A DNA stretch of 64,000 nt, from positions 40,366 through 104,365 of the forward strand of contig CAJYXO010000049.1 of the NCBI GenBank assembly GCA_913778765.1. The letters are read 5' to 3'. Source of the DNA: an uncultured Massilia sp. (lineage in GTDB: Bacteria; Pseudomonadota; Gammaproteobacteria; Burkholderiales; Burkholderiaceae_D). Each line of letters starts with the position of its first letter. The stretch's first letter is position 1. Under the pieces are notes generated by a model, which saw nothing but the letters and a program-made list of their open reading frames with translations, was not told the DNA's origin and did no database searches. Shown here piece by piece: positions 25,652-34,029 of the stretch. The translations under genes and the position numbers were made by a program.

Positions 25652-26929
25652 ATGAACAAACGTGCATTACTCATTGCCTTCCACTTCCCGCCGCAGGCGG
25701 GGAGCAGCGGCATCCAGCGTACCCTCAGCTTTTCGAAACACCTCGGCCGCCATGGCTGGGAGCCGATGGTCCTGTCGGCCCATCCGCGCGCCTACGACAT
25801 CCAGAATCCCTCGCAGCTGGCCAGCGTCCCGTCCCAGCTGGTCGTCAAGCGCGCCTTCGTGCTCGACGTCAAGCGCCACATCGGCATCAAGAACCGCTAT
25901 CCCGGCCTGCTGGCCCTGCCGGACCGCTGGACCTCGTGGCTGTTCGGCGCCGTGCCGGCCGGCCTGTCCATGATCCGCAAGCACCGTCCGCAAGTGATCT
26001 GGACCACCTTCCCGATCGCGACCGCCAACCTGATCGGCCTGGTCCTGCACCGCCTGACCGGCCTGCCCTGGATCGCCGACCTGCGCGACCCGATGCTGCA
26101 GGTCACCTATCCGACCGCGACACTGCAGCGCAAGGCCTTCCAGTGGATCGAAGCCCAGACCCTGAAGCACTGCACGCTGGCGGTCTGCACCACGCACAGC
26201 GCGATGCAGGCCTATGCCAGCCGCTTCCCCGACCTGGCCTGGAAGTTCCGCGTGATCGAGAACGGCTACGACGAGGACGGCCTGAGCATGCAGGGTGTCG
26301 AGCTCGGCAAGAAATCGCAGGCGCCGGACCGCCGCATCACCCTGCTGCACAGCGGCATGCTGTACAAGAACGGACGCAGTCCATCGGCCTTCCTGCATGC
26401 GATCGCCGCCCTGAAGCGCCAGGGCAAGATCGATGCCTCGTCGCTGCACGTGATGCTGCGCGCGCCGGGCGACGTCGAGCCGATCACGGAGCTGATCGCC
26501 GAGCAGGACATCGGCGACATCGTCGAGATCGCGCCGGCCATCCCCTACCGCGAAGCCTTGCGCGAGATGCTGTCGGTGGACGGGCTGCTGATCTTCCAGG
26601 GCAAGCAGTACAACGCCCAGATCCCGGCCAAGATCTACGAATATTTCTGGGCGCGCCGCCCGGTGCTCGGTCTGGTCGATGCGGCCGGCGAAACCGCCCA
26701 CGTGCTGCGCGCGGCCGGCTTCGACAGCCTGGTCGCGATGGACCAGGTCGAGGCGATCACGCCGGCGCTGGAACGTTTCGTGGAGCAGATCCGCAGCGGC
26801 ACCGCCTACGTGGCGACGCCGGAAGTGGTGGCGCAATGTTCGCGCGCGAACCGCGCCCGCCAGCTGGCGGACGTGTTCGATGAAGTGGCTTGTGTGACCC
26901 AGGCCGAAGTGGCGCTCGAAAATCCCTGA
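25652..26929 (+). CDS. GT4-like glycosyltransferase
   Basis: A 425-aa GT-B-type protein. The N-terminus MNKRALLIAFHFPPQAGSSG and WIADLRDPM are typical of GT4-like transferases. The C-terminal domain (ITLLHSGMLYKNGRSPSAFL, IPAKIYEYFWARRPVLGLVD) has the donor site. A 66-nt gap with a GC-rich hairpin (GGGCCG/CGGCCC, 25610-25628) separates it from the deacetylase. It is the last gene of the plus-strand EPS operon and is convergent with the flippase gene. Confidence 0.87.
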   Translation: MNKRALLIAFHFPPQAGSSGIQRTLSFSKHLGRHGWEPMVLSAHPRAYDIQNPSQLASVPSQLVVKRAFVLDVKRHIGIKNRYPGLLALPDRWTSWLFGAVPAGLSMIRKHRPQVIWTTFPIATANLIGLVLHRLTGLPWIADLRDPMLQVTYPTATLQRKAFQWIEAQTLKHCTLAVCTTHSAMQAYASRFPDLAWKFRVIENGYDEDGLSMQGVELGKKSQAPDRRITLLHSGMLYKNGRSPSAFLHAIAALKRQGKIDASSLHVMLRAPGDVEPITELIAEQDIGDIVEIAPAIPYREALREMLSVDGLLIFQGKQYNAQIPAKIYEYFWARRPVLGLVDAAGETAHVLRAAGFDSLVAMDQVEAITPALERFVEQIRSGTAYVATPEVVAQCSRANRARQLADVFDEVACVTQAEVALENP

Positions 26930-26948
26930 ACCGGGCTCCCGGTTTCAG
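26926..26948. terminator. Convergent stem-loop spanning two stop codons
   Basis: CTGAA-CCGGG, loop CT, CCCGG-T-TTCAG: a near-perfect hairpin with one bulged T between the convergent transferase and flippase genes. The stop codons of both genes lie within its arms. It lacks a T-run on either strand, so it may be a Rho-assisted or processing site. Confidence 0.45.
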
Positions 26949-28444
26949 CTCTCCAGCACGCCGCCCACGCGGGCGGCGGCGCGCCGTTTCAATACCCCGT
27001 TGATTTTCTCCAGCAGGTAGGCTTCGGCCCCCTGCGGACGGCCGCCCAGGGTCCACGCCGCCAGCACCGTAATGGTGTAGGACAGCGCACCGACGGCGAT
27101 CAGGCTCACCAGCTGCAGCACCGGCAGCGCCGGCATGAAGGGTTTGACGAGGTGCACCGCGCCGGCCATGACCAGCGCGCCCAGCAGCGGCCGGAACACG
27201 TTCTTGACGATGTCGAACAGGCTGACGGTGCGCATCGTAGCGAGCAGCATCGTGAGCGCCACCGACAGGCCGCACAGCGCGCAGCCGAGGCGCAGCCAGG
27301 CCAGATCCAGGGCCTGCGGATGCTTCAGCACCAGCAGCGCGACCGCCGCGAACAGGAGCACCTGGGTCCAGGTGGTCAGCGTGGCATTCCGGTTCTTGCC
27401 AAGCGAAAACAGGACATAACTGATGCTGCTGATAATGGCCTGCAAGATATTCGTCAGCGCCAGGATCTGGATGAAGGGCACCGCCATCATCCATTTTTCG
27501 CCGAGCAGCACCAGCACCGCCGGTTCCGCCACCAGCGCCAGGCCGAGGCTGGCAGGGATCGCGATCAGGCTTTGCAGGCCCTGGGCCAGCAGGAAGCTGC
27601 GCTTGAGTTCGACCGGATCGTTCTTGGCGCGGACGAAGGTCGGGAACAGGATGCGGTTCAAGGGCGCCAGGATTTCGGTCGAGGGCATCGCCGAAATCTC
27701 GTCGGCCAGCGTATAGCCGCCCATCATGGTGGCGTTGGAGTAGCGGCCGACCAGGGTCTTGTGCAGATTGAGGTTGACGTAGCCGCCGACGCTGTTGACC
27801 AGCATCCACTGCGAGACGCCGAAAATCTCGCCGAATTTTTCCAGGCTGAAGCGCGGGCGCATCGGGTGCATCACATAGCTGAGCACGAGGCCGACGCCGC
27901 GCCCGATCAGGGTCGCGAACACCAGCGCCCAGTAGCTCTTGAAGATCCAGGCCAGGATCATGGTGGCGGCGAAGCCGGAGATACGCTTGCCGAAAGTCAG
28001 CAGGAAATCGAGGTCGGCGCGAAGCTCCTTCTGGAAATTCACGACGCCGATGTTTTCCAGCGCCGCCAGCAGCGTGCCGAGGCAGGCGATGCGCAGAACC
28101 GGCACGATGCGCGGGTCATGGAAGTAGTCGCCCGCATACGGCGCCAACACCGACACGATGATCACCGTGCCGATCGCCTGCATCAGGCGCAGGGTCCAGG
28201 CGGTGTTGTAATGGGCCTGGGTGGCGTTGCGGTTCTGGATCAGGGCGACGTTGACGCCGAGGTCCAGCAGCACTTCGGCGATGCCGATCACCAGCGAAAT
28301 CATGGCGATGATGCCGAAGTCGGCAGGCACCAGCCAGCGGGCCAGAATCAGGGTACTGATGAAGCCGATGAGGCGGTCCATCCAGCGCATCATCACGTAG
28401 ATGAAGGCGCCTTTCAGGACGCTCACGGATTTGGGATTATCCAT
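26945..28444 (-). CDS. Lipopolysaccharide/EPS flippase (Wzx/WzxC-like, MATE-MOP superfamily)
   Basis: A 499-aa membrane protein with 12-14 hydrophobic helices. It begins SVLKGAFIYVMMRWMDRLIGFISTLILARWLVPADFGIIAM, the characteristic opening of polysaccharide transporters, including the LAR.L.P.DFG motif. It should flip the lipid-linked repeat unit to the periplasmic face for the ligase/polymerase. The ATG at 28444 has no obvious Shine-Dalgarno sequence. It is transcribed toward the plus-strand operon. A PhoB-like direct repeat lies 66 bp upstream of its start. Confidence 0.92.
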   Translation of the reverse strand: MDNPKSVSVLKGAFIYVMMRWMDRLIGFISTLILARWLVPADFGIIAMISLVIGIAEVLLDLGVNVALIQNRNATQAHYNTAWTLRLMQAIGTVIIVSVLAPYAGDYFHDPRIVPVLRIACLGTLLAALENIGVVNFQKELRADLDFLLTFGKRISGFAATMILAWIFKSYWALVFATLIGRGVGLVLSYVMHPMRPRFSLEKFGEIFGVSQWMLVNSVGGYVNLNLHKTLVGRYSNATMMGGYTLADEISAMPSTEILAPLNRILFPTFVRAKNDPVELKRSFLLAQGLQSLIAIPASLGLALVAEPAVLVLLGEKWMMAVPFIQILALTNILQAIISSISYVLFSLGKNRNATLTTWTQVLLFAAVALLVLKHPQALDLAWLRLGCALCGLSVALTMLLATMRTVSLFDIVKNVFRPLLGALVMAGAVHLVKPFMPALPVLQLVSLIAVGALSYTITVLAAWTLGGRPQGAEAYLLEKINGVLKRRAAARVGGVLES

Positions 28445-28509
28445 GGAGAGAGGTGGGGCAGGAACGAAAAGCTATTGTAGCAATATAAATAAAAATTCCT
28501 GCCGACAAA

Positions 28510-28527
28510 TGTAACGTGCGTGTAACG
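28510..28527. promoter_or_regulatory. PhoB/OmpR-like direct repeat upstream of the flippase
   Basis: TGTAACG-N4-TGTAACG: two identical 7-bp half-sites with an 11-bp period, the geometry bound by winged-helix response regulators such as PhoB. The bases differ from the classical Pho box (CTGTCAT). It lies between the decarboxylase stop and the flippase start. Confidence 0.35.
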
Positions 28528-28554
28528 CTGTATCCAATATGCATCAGAGCAGCG

Positions 28555-29787
28555 TCAAACCAGCACTTCCACCACATCGGGATGACTGAGGAAGGCGGCC
28601 GGGCTCGCCGTACGCCCATACGCGCCCGACTGGAACACGACCACCAGGTCGCCCACATCCGCCTGCGGCAGCTCCATGCGCTCGGCCAGCAAATCGAGCG
28701 GGGTGCACAGCGGTCCCACCACCGACACCGCCTCTTTTGGACCGTCGACGCGGTTGCCGATCGCGACCGGGTAATTCTTGCGGATCACCTGGCCGAAGTT
28801 GCCGGAGGCCGCCAGGTGGTGGTGCAGGCCGCCGTCGGTGACCAGGAACACCTGGCCGCGCGAGACCTTGCGGTCGACCACGCGCGCCACGTACACGCCG
28901 GCCTCGCCCACCAGGTAGCGCCCCATCTCGACCGCTACCTGCACGCCGGGCAGCGCCGCTTTTACGCGCGGCAGGCTGTCCGCCAGGCGCGCACCGATCG
29001 GGGCGATGTCGAGCGGCGCCTCGCCCGGGAAATACGGGATGCCGAAGCCGCCGCCGATGTTCAGCATCTGCAGAGGGCTGCGCGCATGGTCGGCCAGGCG
29101 CAGGGCCAGCTCGACGGTCTGGGCTTGCGCCTCGACGATGGCCTCGGCCTTCAGGCTCTGCGAGCCGCTGAAGATGTGGAAGCCGCCGACCTGCAGCCCG
29201 AGTTCGGTTGCCAACCCCATCAGGCGCGGCGCGTCCTCGGCATCGATGCCGAACTGCTTGGCGCCGCCGCCCATGCGCATGCCGGAACCCTTCAGTTCGA
29301 AGTCCGGGTTGATGCGCAGGACCAGGCGCGGCGCGATCCCGAGCTGATCGCCGATGCGCGCCAGGGCGCGGATCTCGCGTTCCGATTCCGCGTGCACCCA
29401 GGCGCCGGCGGCCACCGCCTGGGCCAGCTCGGCATCGCCCTTGCCGGGACCGGCAAAGCTGATGCGCTCGGGCGCCATGCCGCTGTCCAGCGCCACCTTC
29501 AGTTCGCCGCCGGAAGCGACGTCGAGACCGTCGACCAGGCGCGCCACGTGGCTCACCAGGGCCGGCATCGGATTCGCCTTGATCGAGAAATGCAGTTCCA
29601 GCTCGGCCGGCAAGTGGCTGCGCAGGTGGCGCACGCGGGCGTCGATCAGGGCGCGGTCGTAGGCATAGAAGGGGGTGCTGCCGACGCGCTGGGCGAGCCG
29701 GGTGAGCGGGATGCCGCCGACCTGCAGGCAGTTGTCGATGACCGGATACAGGGTCTGCTCGGCGTGGACGGGTTTATTGGTACTCAT
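28555..29787 (-). CDS. PLP-dependent decarboxylase, exosortase A system-associated
   Basis: A 410-aa fold-type III (alanine-racemase-like) enzyme related to diaminopimelate/ornithine decarboxylases, TIGR03099 type. The PLP lysine is K70 in LHFSIKANPMPAL. Other marks are LDVASGGELK, the phosphate-binding GGGFGIPY, and the end motif FQSGAYGRTASPAAFLSHP. It would decarboxylate an amino acid, free or carrier-bound, to an amine. The start is the ATGA overlap with the acyl-CoA ligase gene, so the two are coupled. The product is unknown. Confidence 0.93.
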   Translation of the reverse strand: MSTNKPVHAEQTLYPVIDNCLQVGGIPLTRLAQRVGSTPFYAYDRALIDARVRHLRSHLPAELELHFSIKANPMPALVSHVARLVDGLDVASGGELKVALDSGMAPERISFAGPGKGDAELAQAVAAGAWVHAESEREIRALARIGDQLGIAPRLVLRINPDFELKGSGMRMGGGAKQFGIDAEDAPRLMGLATELGLQVGGFHIFSGSQSLKAEAIVEAQAQTVELALRLADHARSPLQMLNIGGGFGIPYFPGEAPLDIAPIGARLADSLPRVKAALPGVQVAVEMGRYLVGEAGVYVARVVDRKVSRGQVFLVTDGGLHHHLAASGNFGQVIRKNYPVAIGNRVDGPKEAVSVVGPLCTPLDLLAERMELPQADVGDLVVVFQSGAYGRTASPAAFLSHPDVVEVLV

Positions 29788-31373
29788 GGTGCGGCGCCTT
29801 GGAACATGGATAGATAAGACTGTTTCAGCAGGTTGCGGTCGAACTTGCCGTTCGGGTTGCGCGGGAAAGCCTCGCTGCGGATCTCGATGTGGGCCGGGAC
29901 CATATAGGCCGGCATGCGGCGCTGGCATTCCTTCAGCAGCGCCGCCGTGTCGAGACCGGCCTCGCGCGGCAGCGCCAGCAGCACGATCGCATGGCCCAGG
30001 CTCGGATGCGGCACGCCAAAGGCGGCGACTTCCGCCAGCAGGCCGCTGGCGTGGATGGCTTCCTCGACTTCGGTCGGGCTGATGCGGTAGCCGGACACCT
30101 TGATCATGTCGTCGGTACGGCCGATGAAATACAGGAAGCCGTCTTCGTCCATGCGCACGGTGTCGCCCGACCACACCGCCATTTCGGTCAGCTGCAGCGC
30201 CGGGTTGCGGCCGGGCGCCGGCTTGAAGCGCTCGGCGGTTTTAACGGGATCGTTCCAGTAGCCCAGCGAGACCAGGGCGCCGCGGTGCACCAGTTCGCCC
30301 GGCTCGTTCGGCGCGCAGAGCGTACCGTCCGGGCGCACCACCATCACTTCGGCGTTCGGGATCGCCTTGCCCATCGAGTCAGGACGACGGTCCAGCTCCG
30401 ACGGCGGCAGGTAGGTCGAGCGGAAGGCTTCGGTCAGGCCGTACATCAGGAACAGCTGCGCGTTCGGCAGCAGCGCGCGCAGGGTGCGCACCACCTCGAC
30501 CGGCATGGCGCCGCCGGAATTCGTCAGGTAGCGCAGCGAACAATCGGCCGGCCACTCCAGCGCCGCCAGCTGGATCCACAGCGGCGGCACCGCCGCCAGC
30601 CCGGTGATGCGTTCCTGCGACACCGCCTTGACGATGTCGCGCGCGAACAGGTGGTTGATCAGCACCGCGGTGGCGCCGGTCAGGAAGCAGGTGGTCAGTT
30701 GCGACAGGCCGTAGTCGAAACTCAGCGGCAGCACGGCCAGGACGCGGTCCCGCGGCGTCAGTTCGAGATAGGAGGCGACGCTGCGCGCGCCGGCCACCAT
30801 GTTCCGGTGCGACAGCACCACGCCTTTCGGGCGCCCGGTGCTGCCCGAGGTATACAGGATCGCGGCCATGTCGGCGTCGATGGGGCGGCGCGCCGCCAGC
30901 ACGCGCGCGTCCGCTTCGCCTTGCGATGCGTCCCAGCCGCCCACCGCGATGCCGCCGAGCGCCGGCACGTTGTCCGGCGCGCCGGTGACGAACACCTGGC
31001 GCAAATCCGGACAGCTGCCCAGCACCGGCGCCAGCTGGGCCAGGCGTTCGTTGGAAGTCAACAACACTCGGACGTTGCAGTCAGCCAGGATATACGCCAC
31101 CTGTTCCGGCTTGAGCAGGGGGTTGACCGGCACGAACACGGCGCCGGCCAGCGCCGCGCCGAACATCGCGGCCACGTTCTCGATGCGCTTTTCCAGGTAG
31201 ACGGCGACTCTTTCGCCGCGTTCGATGCCGGTGGCCAGCAGGGCGCCGGCGGCGCCTTGCACAGAGTGGGCAAGCGCCTGGTAGTCCAGCCGCGCGCTGC
31301 CGTACACCAGCGCTTCGGCGTCCGGCGTGCGACGCGCGCTCTCGAAAATGAAGTCGTGGATCAGGTCTGACAT
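29784..31373 (-). CDS. Acyl-CoA ligase (AMP-forming), exosortase A-associated
   Basis: A 529-aa member of the ANL adenylating enzymes, TIGR03098 type. The ATP motif ILYTSGSTGRPKGVVLSHRN is near 172-191, FLMYGLTEAFRSTYL follows, and the hinge/catalytic part is SGDTVRMDEDGFLYFIGRTDDMIKVSGYRI with the late lysine in PNGKFDRNLLKQ. It activates an acyl or amino acid and could load the small acyl carrier protein at 33780-34028. It is transcribed with the decarboxylase and divergent from the aminotransferase. Confidence 0.93.
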   Translation of the reverse strand: MSDLIHDFIFESARRTPDAEALVYGSARLDYQALAHSVQGAAGALLATGIERGERVAVYLEKRIENVAAMFGAALAGAVFVPVNPLLKPEQVAYILADCNVRVLLTSNERLAQLAPVLGSCPDLRQVFVTGAPDNVPALGGIAVGGWDASQGEADARVLAARRPIDADMAAILYTSGSTGRPKGVVLSHRNMVAGARSVASYLELTPRDRVLAVLPLSFDYGLSQLTTCFLTGATAVLINHLFARDIVKAVSQERITGLAAVPPLWIQLAALEWPADCSLRYLTNSGGAMPVEVVRTLRALLPNAQLFLMYGLTEAFRSTYLPPSELDRRPDSMGKAIPNAEVMVVRPDGTLCAPNEPGELVHRGALVSLGYWNDPVKTAERFKPAPGRNPALQLTEMAVWSGDTVRMDEDGFLYFIGRTDDMIKVSGYRISPTEVEEAIHASGLLAEVAAFGVPHPSLGHAIVLLALPREAGLDTAALLKECQRRMPAYMVPAHIEIRSEAFPRNPNGKFDRNLLKQSYLSMFQGAAP

Positions 31374-31473
31374 AGGGGTGTTGGTAGAGATGCGCGAGGG
31401 TCCGCGCGACAGGTTCGATCTTAACAGTTGTGCATCAGTGCACGAATGAATGTTTTAATTGAAACATGCTTCG

Positions 31474-31502
31474 TGGGCAAATTTTCAACAGGACGCTATA
31501 CT
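31474..31502 (+). promoter_or_regulatory. Possible sigma-70 promoter of the aminotransferase unit
   Basis: TGGGCA (31474-31479), a 17-bp spacer and TATACT (31497-31502). If used, transcription starts within a few bases of the ATG at 31508, implying a leaderless message or a later start codon. Confidence 0.35.
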
Positions 31503-31507
31503 GCGCC

Positions 31508-32716
31508 ATGCTTCGAAAGAATCTGACCGTCCGTCCCCGCATTCCGCTCGCTCCCGTGCTGTCCGGTGCGGCGCTGCGCGGCATGCGGACGGATGGCAGG
31601 CTGCCCTCGGTGCTGGACGCCGGCCAGGCGCGCCTGGTGACCAGCGGCCGCATCGCGATCGCACTGGCGCTGCGCGAAATGGGCGTGGGACCGGGCGACG
31701 CCGTGCTGGTGCCGGCCTACCACAGCCAGTCGATGATTCCGCCGGTGCTGCATCTGGGCGCAAGCCCTGTATTCTACCGCCTGCGGGCGGACACCTCGGT
31801 CGACCTGGACGATGTCGTGGCCCGGCTCGCGCCGAACGTGAAGGTATTGATGGTGACGCATTATTTTGGCTTCCTGCAGGACCTGTCCGCCTTGCGCTCG
31901 CTGTGCGACGCACGCGGCCTGCTGCTGCTCGAGGATTGCGCGCACGCTTTCTTCGGCGAGCACGCCGGCCGCCCGGTCGGCGCCTGGGGCGACTACGCGG
32001 CCGCCAGCAGCATGAAGTTCCATCCGGTGTATGAAGGCGGGGCGCTGGTCTCGCGCCGGCACGGCCTCGAGCGGGTCGCGCTGCGCCCGGCCGGCGCCGG
32101 CTTCGAAGCGAAATCCGCCCTCGCCACGCTGGAAAAAGGTTTCGAGTACGGCCGCCTGCGGCTGCTGCGCGCCCTGATGGCGCCGCCGCTCAAGCTGAAG
32201 GATGCGGCCTGGTCGCGGTTGAAGGCGCGCCGCCGCACCGCCGCCGGCGCAACGGCCGCGGCGCCGTCGCTGGCCCCGTCGTCGTCCGACAGCAGCTACG
32301 ATTTCGACCCGGCCTGGCTGGACAAGCGCTCGTCCTGGCTGTCGCGCCTGCTGGTCAGGCGGCTGCCGGCCGCGCCCATCGTCGCCGAGCGGCGCCGGCG
32401 CTATCTGAAACTGGAGCAGGCCCTGCGCGGCTTGCCGCGTGCGCGGCCGCTGTTCGCCGCCCTCCCCGACACCGTCTGCCCGTGGATGTTCCCGATGCTG
32501 GCCGACGCCCCTGAAACACTGTTCGACGAACTCCTGGCTGCCGGGATGCCGGTCACGCGCTTCGCCCGCCCGCTGTGGCCCGGCGTCGACGAGACGGTCT
32601 GCCCGGCCAGCAGCATGCTGTCGCGCCAGGTGCTGGCCTTCCCCTGCCACCAGGCGCTGCGCGAGGATGAACTGGACTGGATGATCGCCACTCTGCGCAC
32701 GATTCTGCAATCATGA
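31508..32716 (+). CDS. DegT/DnrJ/EryC1-family aminotransferase
   Basis: A 402-aa fold-type I PLP enzyme. The cofactor aspartate is in LLLLEDCAHAFFG (D133) and the Schiff-base lysine is K170 in SSMKFHPVYEGGAL. Such enzymes aminate keto-sugars or related carbonyls. Residues 255-285 form a Ser/Ala-rich insertion (TAAGATAAAPSLAPSSSDSS) absent from typical sugar aminotransferases. The ATG at 31508 is used; an in-frame codon at 31466 lies upstream of the apparent promoter. It is coupled to the next gene by ATGA and heads the aminotransferase, GNAT, ACP, hydrolase unit. Confidence 0.85.
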   Translation: MLRKNLTVRPRIPLAPVLSGAALRGMRTDGRLPSVLDAGQARLVTSGRIAIALALREMGVGPGDAVLVPAYHSQSMIPPVLHLGASPVFYRLRADTSVDLDDVVARLAPNVKVLMVTHYFGFLQDLSALRSLCDARGLLLLEDCAHAFFGEHAGRPVGAWGDYAAASSMKFHPVYEGGALVSRRHGLERVALRPAGAGFEAKSALATLEKGFEYGRLRLLRALMAPPLKLKDAAWSRLKARRRTAAGATAAAPSLAPSSSDSSYDFDPAWLDKRSSWLSRLLVRRLPAAPIVAERRRRYLKLEQALRGLPRARPLFAALPDTVCPWMFPMLADAPETLFDELLAAGMPVTRFARPLWPGVDETVCPASSMLSRQVLAFPCHQALREDELDWMIATLRTILQS

Positions 32717-33783
32717 TCTGGACTCTCACGCCGGCGGCGCAGCTTGCCGCCTCCACCGCGTTCGCCGACGACTGGCGGCGCCTGCATGCCGACAGCAAGG
32801 CCTCGCCGATGCTGGACTGGGATTTCGTCGCCCCCCTGCTGGCCGAATTCGGCGGCGACGGCGAGCTGCTGGCCAGCTGCGAACGCGACGGCCAACTGGC
32901 CGCGCTGGCGATCGTCAAGCCGGCCGGGCGCGGGGTCTGGTCGACGTTCCAGCCGCCGCAGGCGCCGCTCGGCCTGTGGCTGCAACGCGCCGACGAGGAT
33001 CCCGAAGCGCTGCTGCACGCCCTGTTGCGCGCCCTGCCCGGCATGCCGCTGGTGTTCGGCCTGACCCAGATGGACCCGCTCCTGATGCCGCGGCCGCGGG
33101 ACGCCGGCTGCATCCGCACCCTCGACTACATCGACACTGCCCACGTGGTGGTGACGGGCAGCTTCGACGACTACTGGAACGCGCGCGGCAGGAATTTGCG
33201 CAACAACCTCAAGAAACAGCGCAACCGCCTCGAGCGCGAAGGCGTGGACGTGCGCCTCGAGGTCAGCCGCGCGCCGGAACAGGTCGCGCAGGCAGTGGCC
33301 GACTACGGCCGGCTGGAGAACTCGGGCTGGAAGGCCGTGCGCGGCACCGCGGTCCACGCCGAAAATGCCCAGGGCCGCTACTACCGCCGCATGCTGGAAG
33401 CCTTCTGCCGGCGCGGCAAGGGCAGTATCTACCGCTACTGGCTGGGCGACCGGCTGGCGGCGATGGACCTGTGCATCGAGGACGACGGCAACCTGATCAT
33501 CCTGAAGACCAGCTACGACGAAAGCCTGCCGTCCAGCCTGTCGCCGACCCATCTGATGCGCGAGGAAGCGATGCGCCGCCTGTTCGACGAAGGCGGAATC
33601 CGCCGTATCGAATTCTACGGGCGCGTGATGGGCTGGCACCTGCGTTGGACCGAGCAGATTCGCACCATGTACCACGTTAATTATTATCGATGGCCGGGAC
33701 TAAGGCGCCTGCACGCCCTGCTGGAAACCCGCCCGTCGGCCAAGCCGGTTCCCTCGCGGACCCCCACGGAGAACAAGATATGA
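32713..33783 (+). CDS. GNAT/FemAB-like acyltransferase (CelD/BcsL type)
   Basis: A 356-aa double-GNAT-fold protein of the Acetyltransf_6 group. The marks are SFDDYWNARGRNLRNNLKKQRNRLEREG, GRYYRRMLEAFCRRGKGSIYRYWLGDRLAAMDLCI, and the closing FYGRVMGWHLRWTEQIRTMYHV. Members often occur in EPS and cellulose clusters and transfer acyl or aminoacyl groups. It sits between the aminotransferase and the acyl carrier protein, each with a 4-nt overlap, so it may take its acyl donor from that carrier. This is inferred from order alone. Confidence 0.85.
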   Translation: MIWTLTPAAQLAASTAFADDWRRLHADSKASPMLDWDFVAPLLAEFGGDGELLASCERDGQLAALAIVKPAGRGVWSTFQPPQAPLGLWLQRADEDPEALLHALLRALPGMPLVFGLTQMDPLLMPRPRDAGCIRTLDYIDTAHVVVTGSFDDYWNARGRNLRNNLKKQRNRLEREGVDVRLEVSRAPEQVAQAVADYGRLENSGWKAVRGTAVHAENAQGRYYRRMLEAFCRRGKGSIYRYWLGDRLAAMDLCIEDDGNLIILKTSYDESLPSSLSPTHLMREEAMRRLFDEGGIRRIEFYGRVMGWHLRWTEQIRTMYHVNYYRWPGLRRLHALLETRPSAKPVPSRTPTENKI

Positions 33784-34028
33784 GCACCCTGAACGAAGTA
33801 AAGAACCTCCTGACCGACACCCTCAACCTGGGCGCCGCCGGCGAAGCCTTGAGCGCCGAATCGCCGCTGCTGGGCAGCCTGCCGGAACTCGATTCGATGG
33901 CGGTGGTGACCCTGATCGGCGCACTGGAAGAGCATTTCGGCATCGCCATCGACGACGACGACATCAGCGGCGCCACCTTCGAAACGCTCGGCAGCCTGAC
34001 CGCCTTCGTCGACGGGAAACTGGGCTGA
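33780..34028 (+). CDS. Acyl carrier protein
   Basis: An 82-aa acidic protein of acyl/peptidyl carrier type. The 4'-phosphopantetheine attachment serine is in PELDSMAVVTLIGALEEHFGI, matching the DS(L/M) motif. It is too far from fatty-acid synthesis genes to be the housekeeping ACP, and fits the carrier repeatedly seen in exosortase A loci. Its ATG overlaps the stop of the GNAT gene, and the hydrolase gene starts 1 nt after its stop. It probably carries the acyl or amine unit made by the ligase and decarboxylase. Confidence 0.92.
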   Translation: MSTLNEVKNLLTDTLNLGAAGEALSAESPLLGSLPELDSMAVVTLIGALEEHFGIAIDDDDISGATFETLGSLTAFVDGKLG

Positions 34029-34029
34029 C

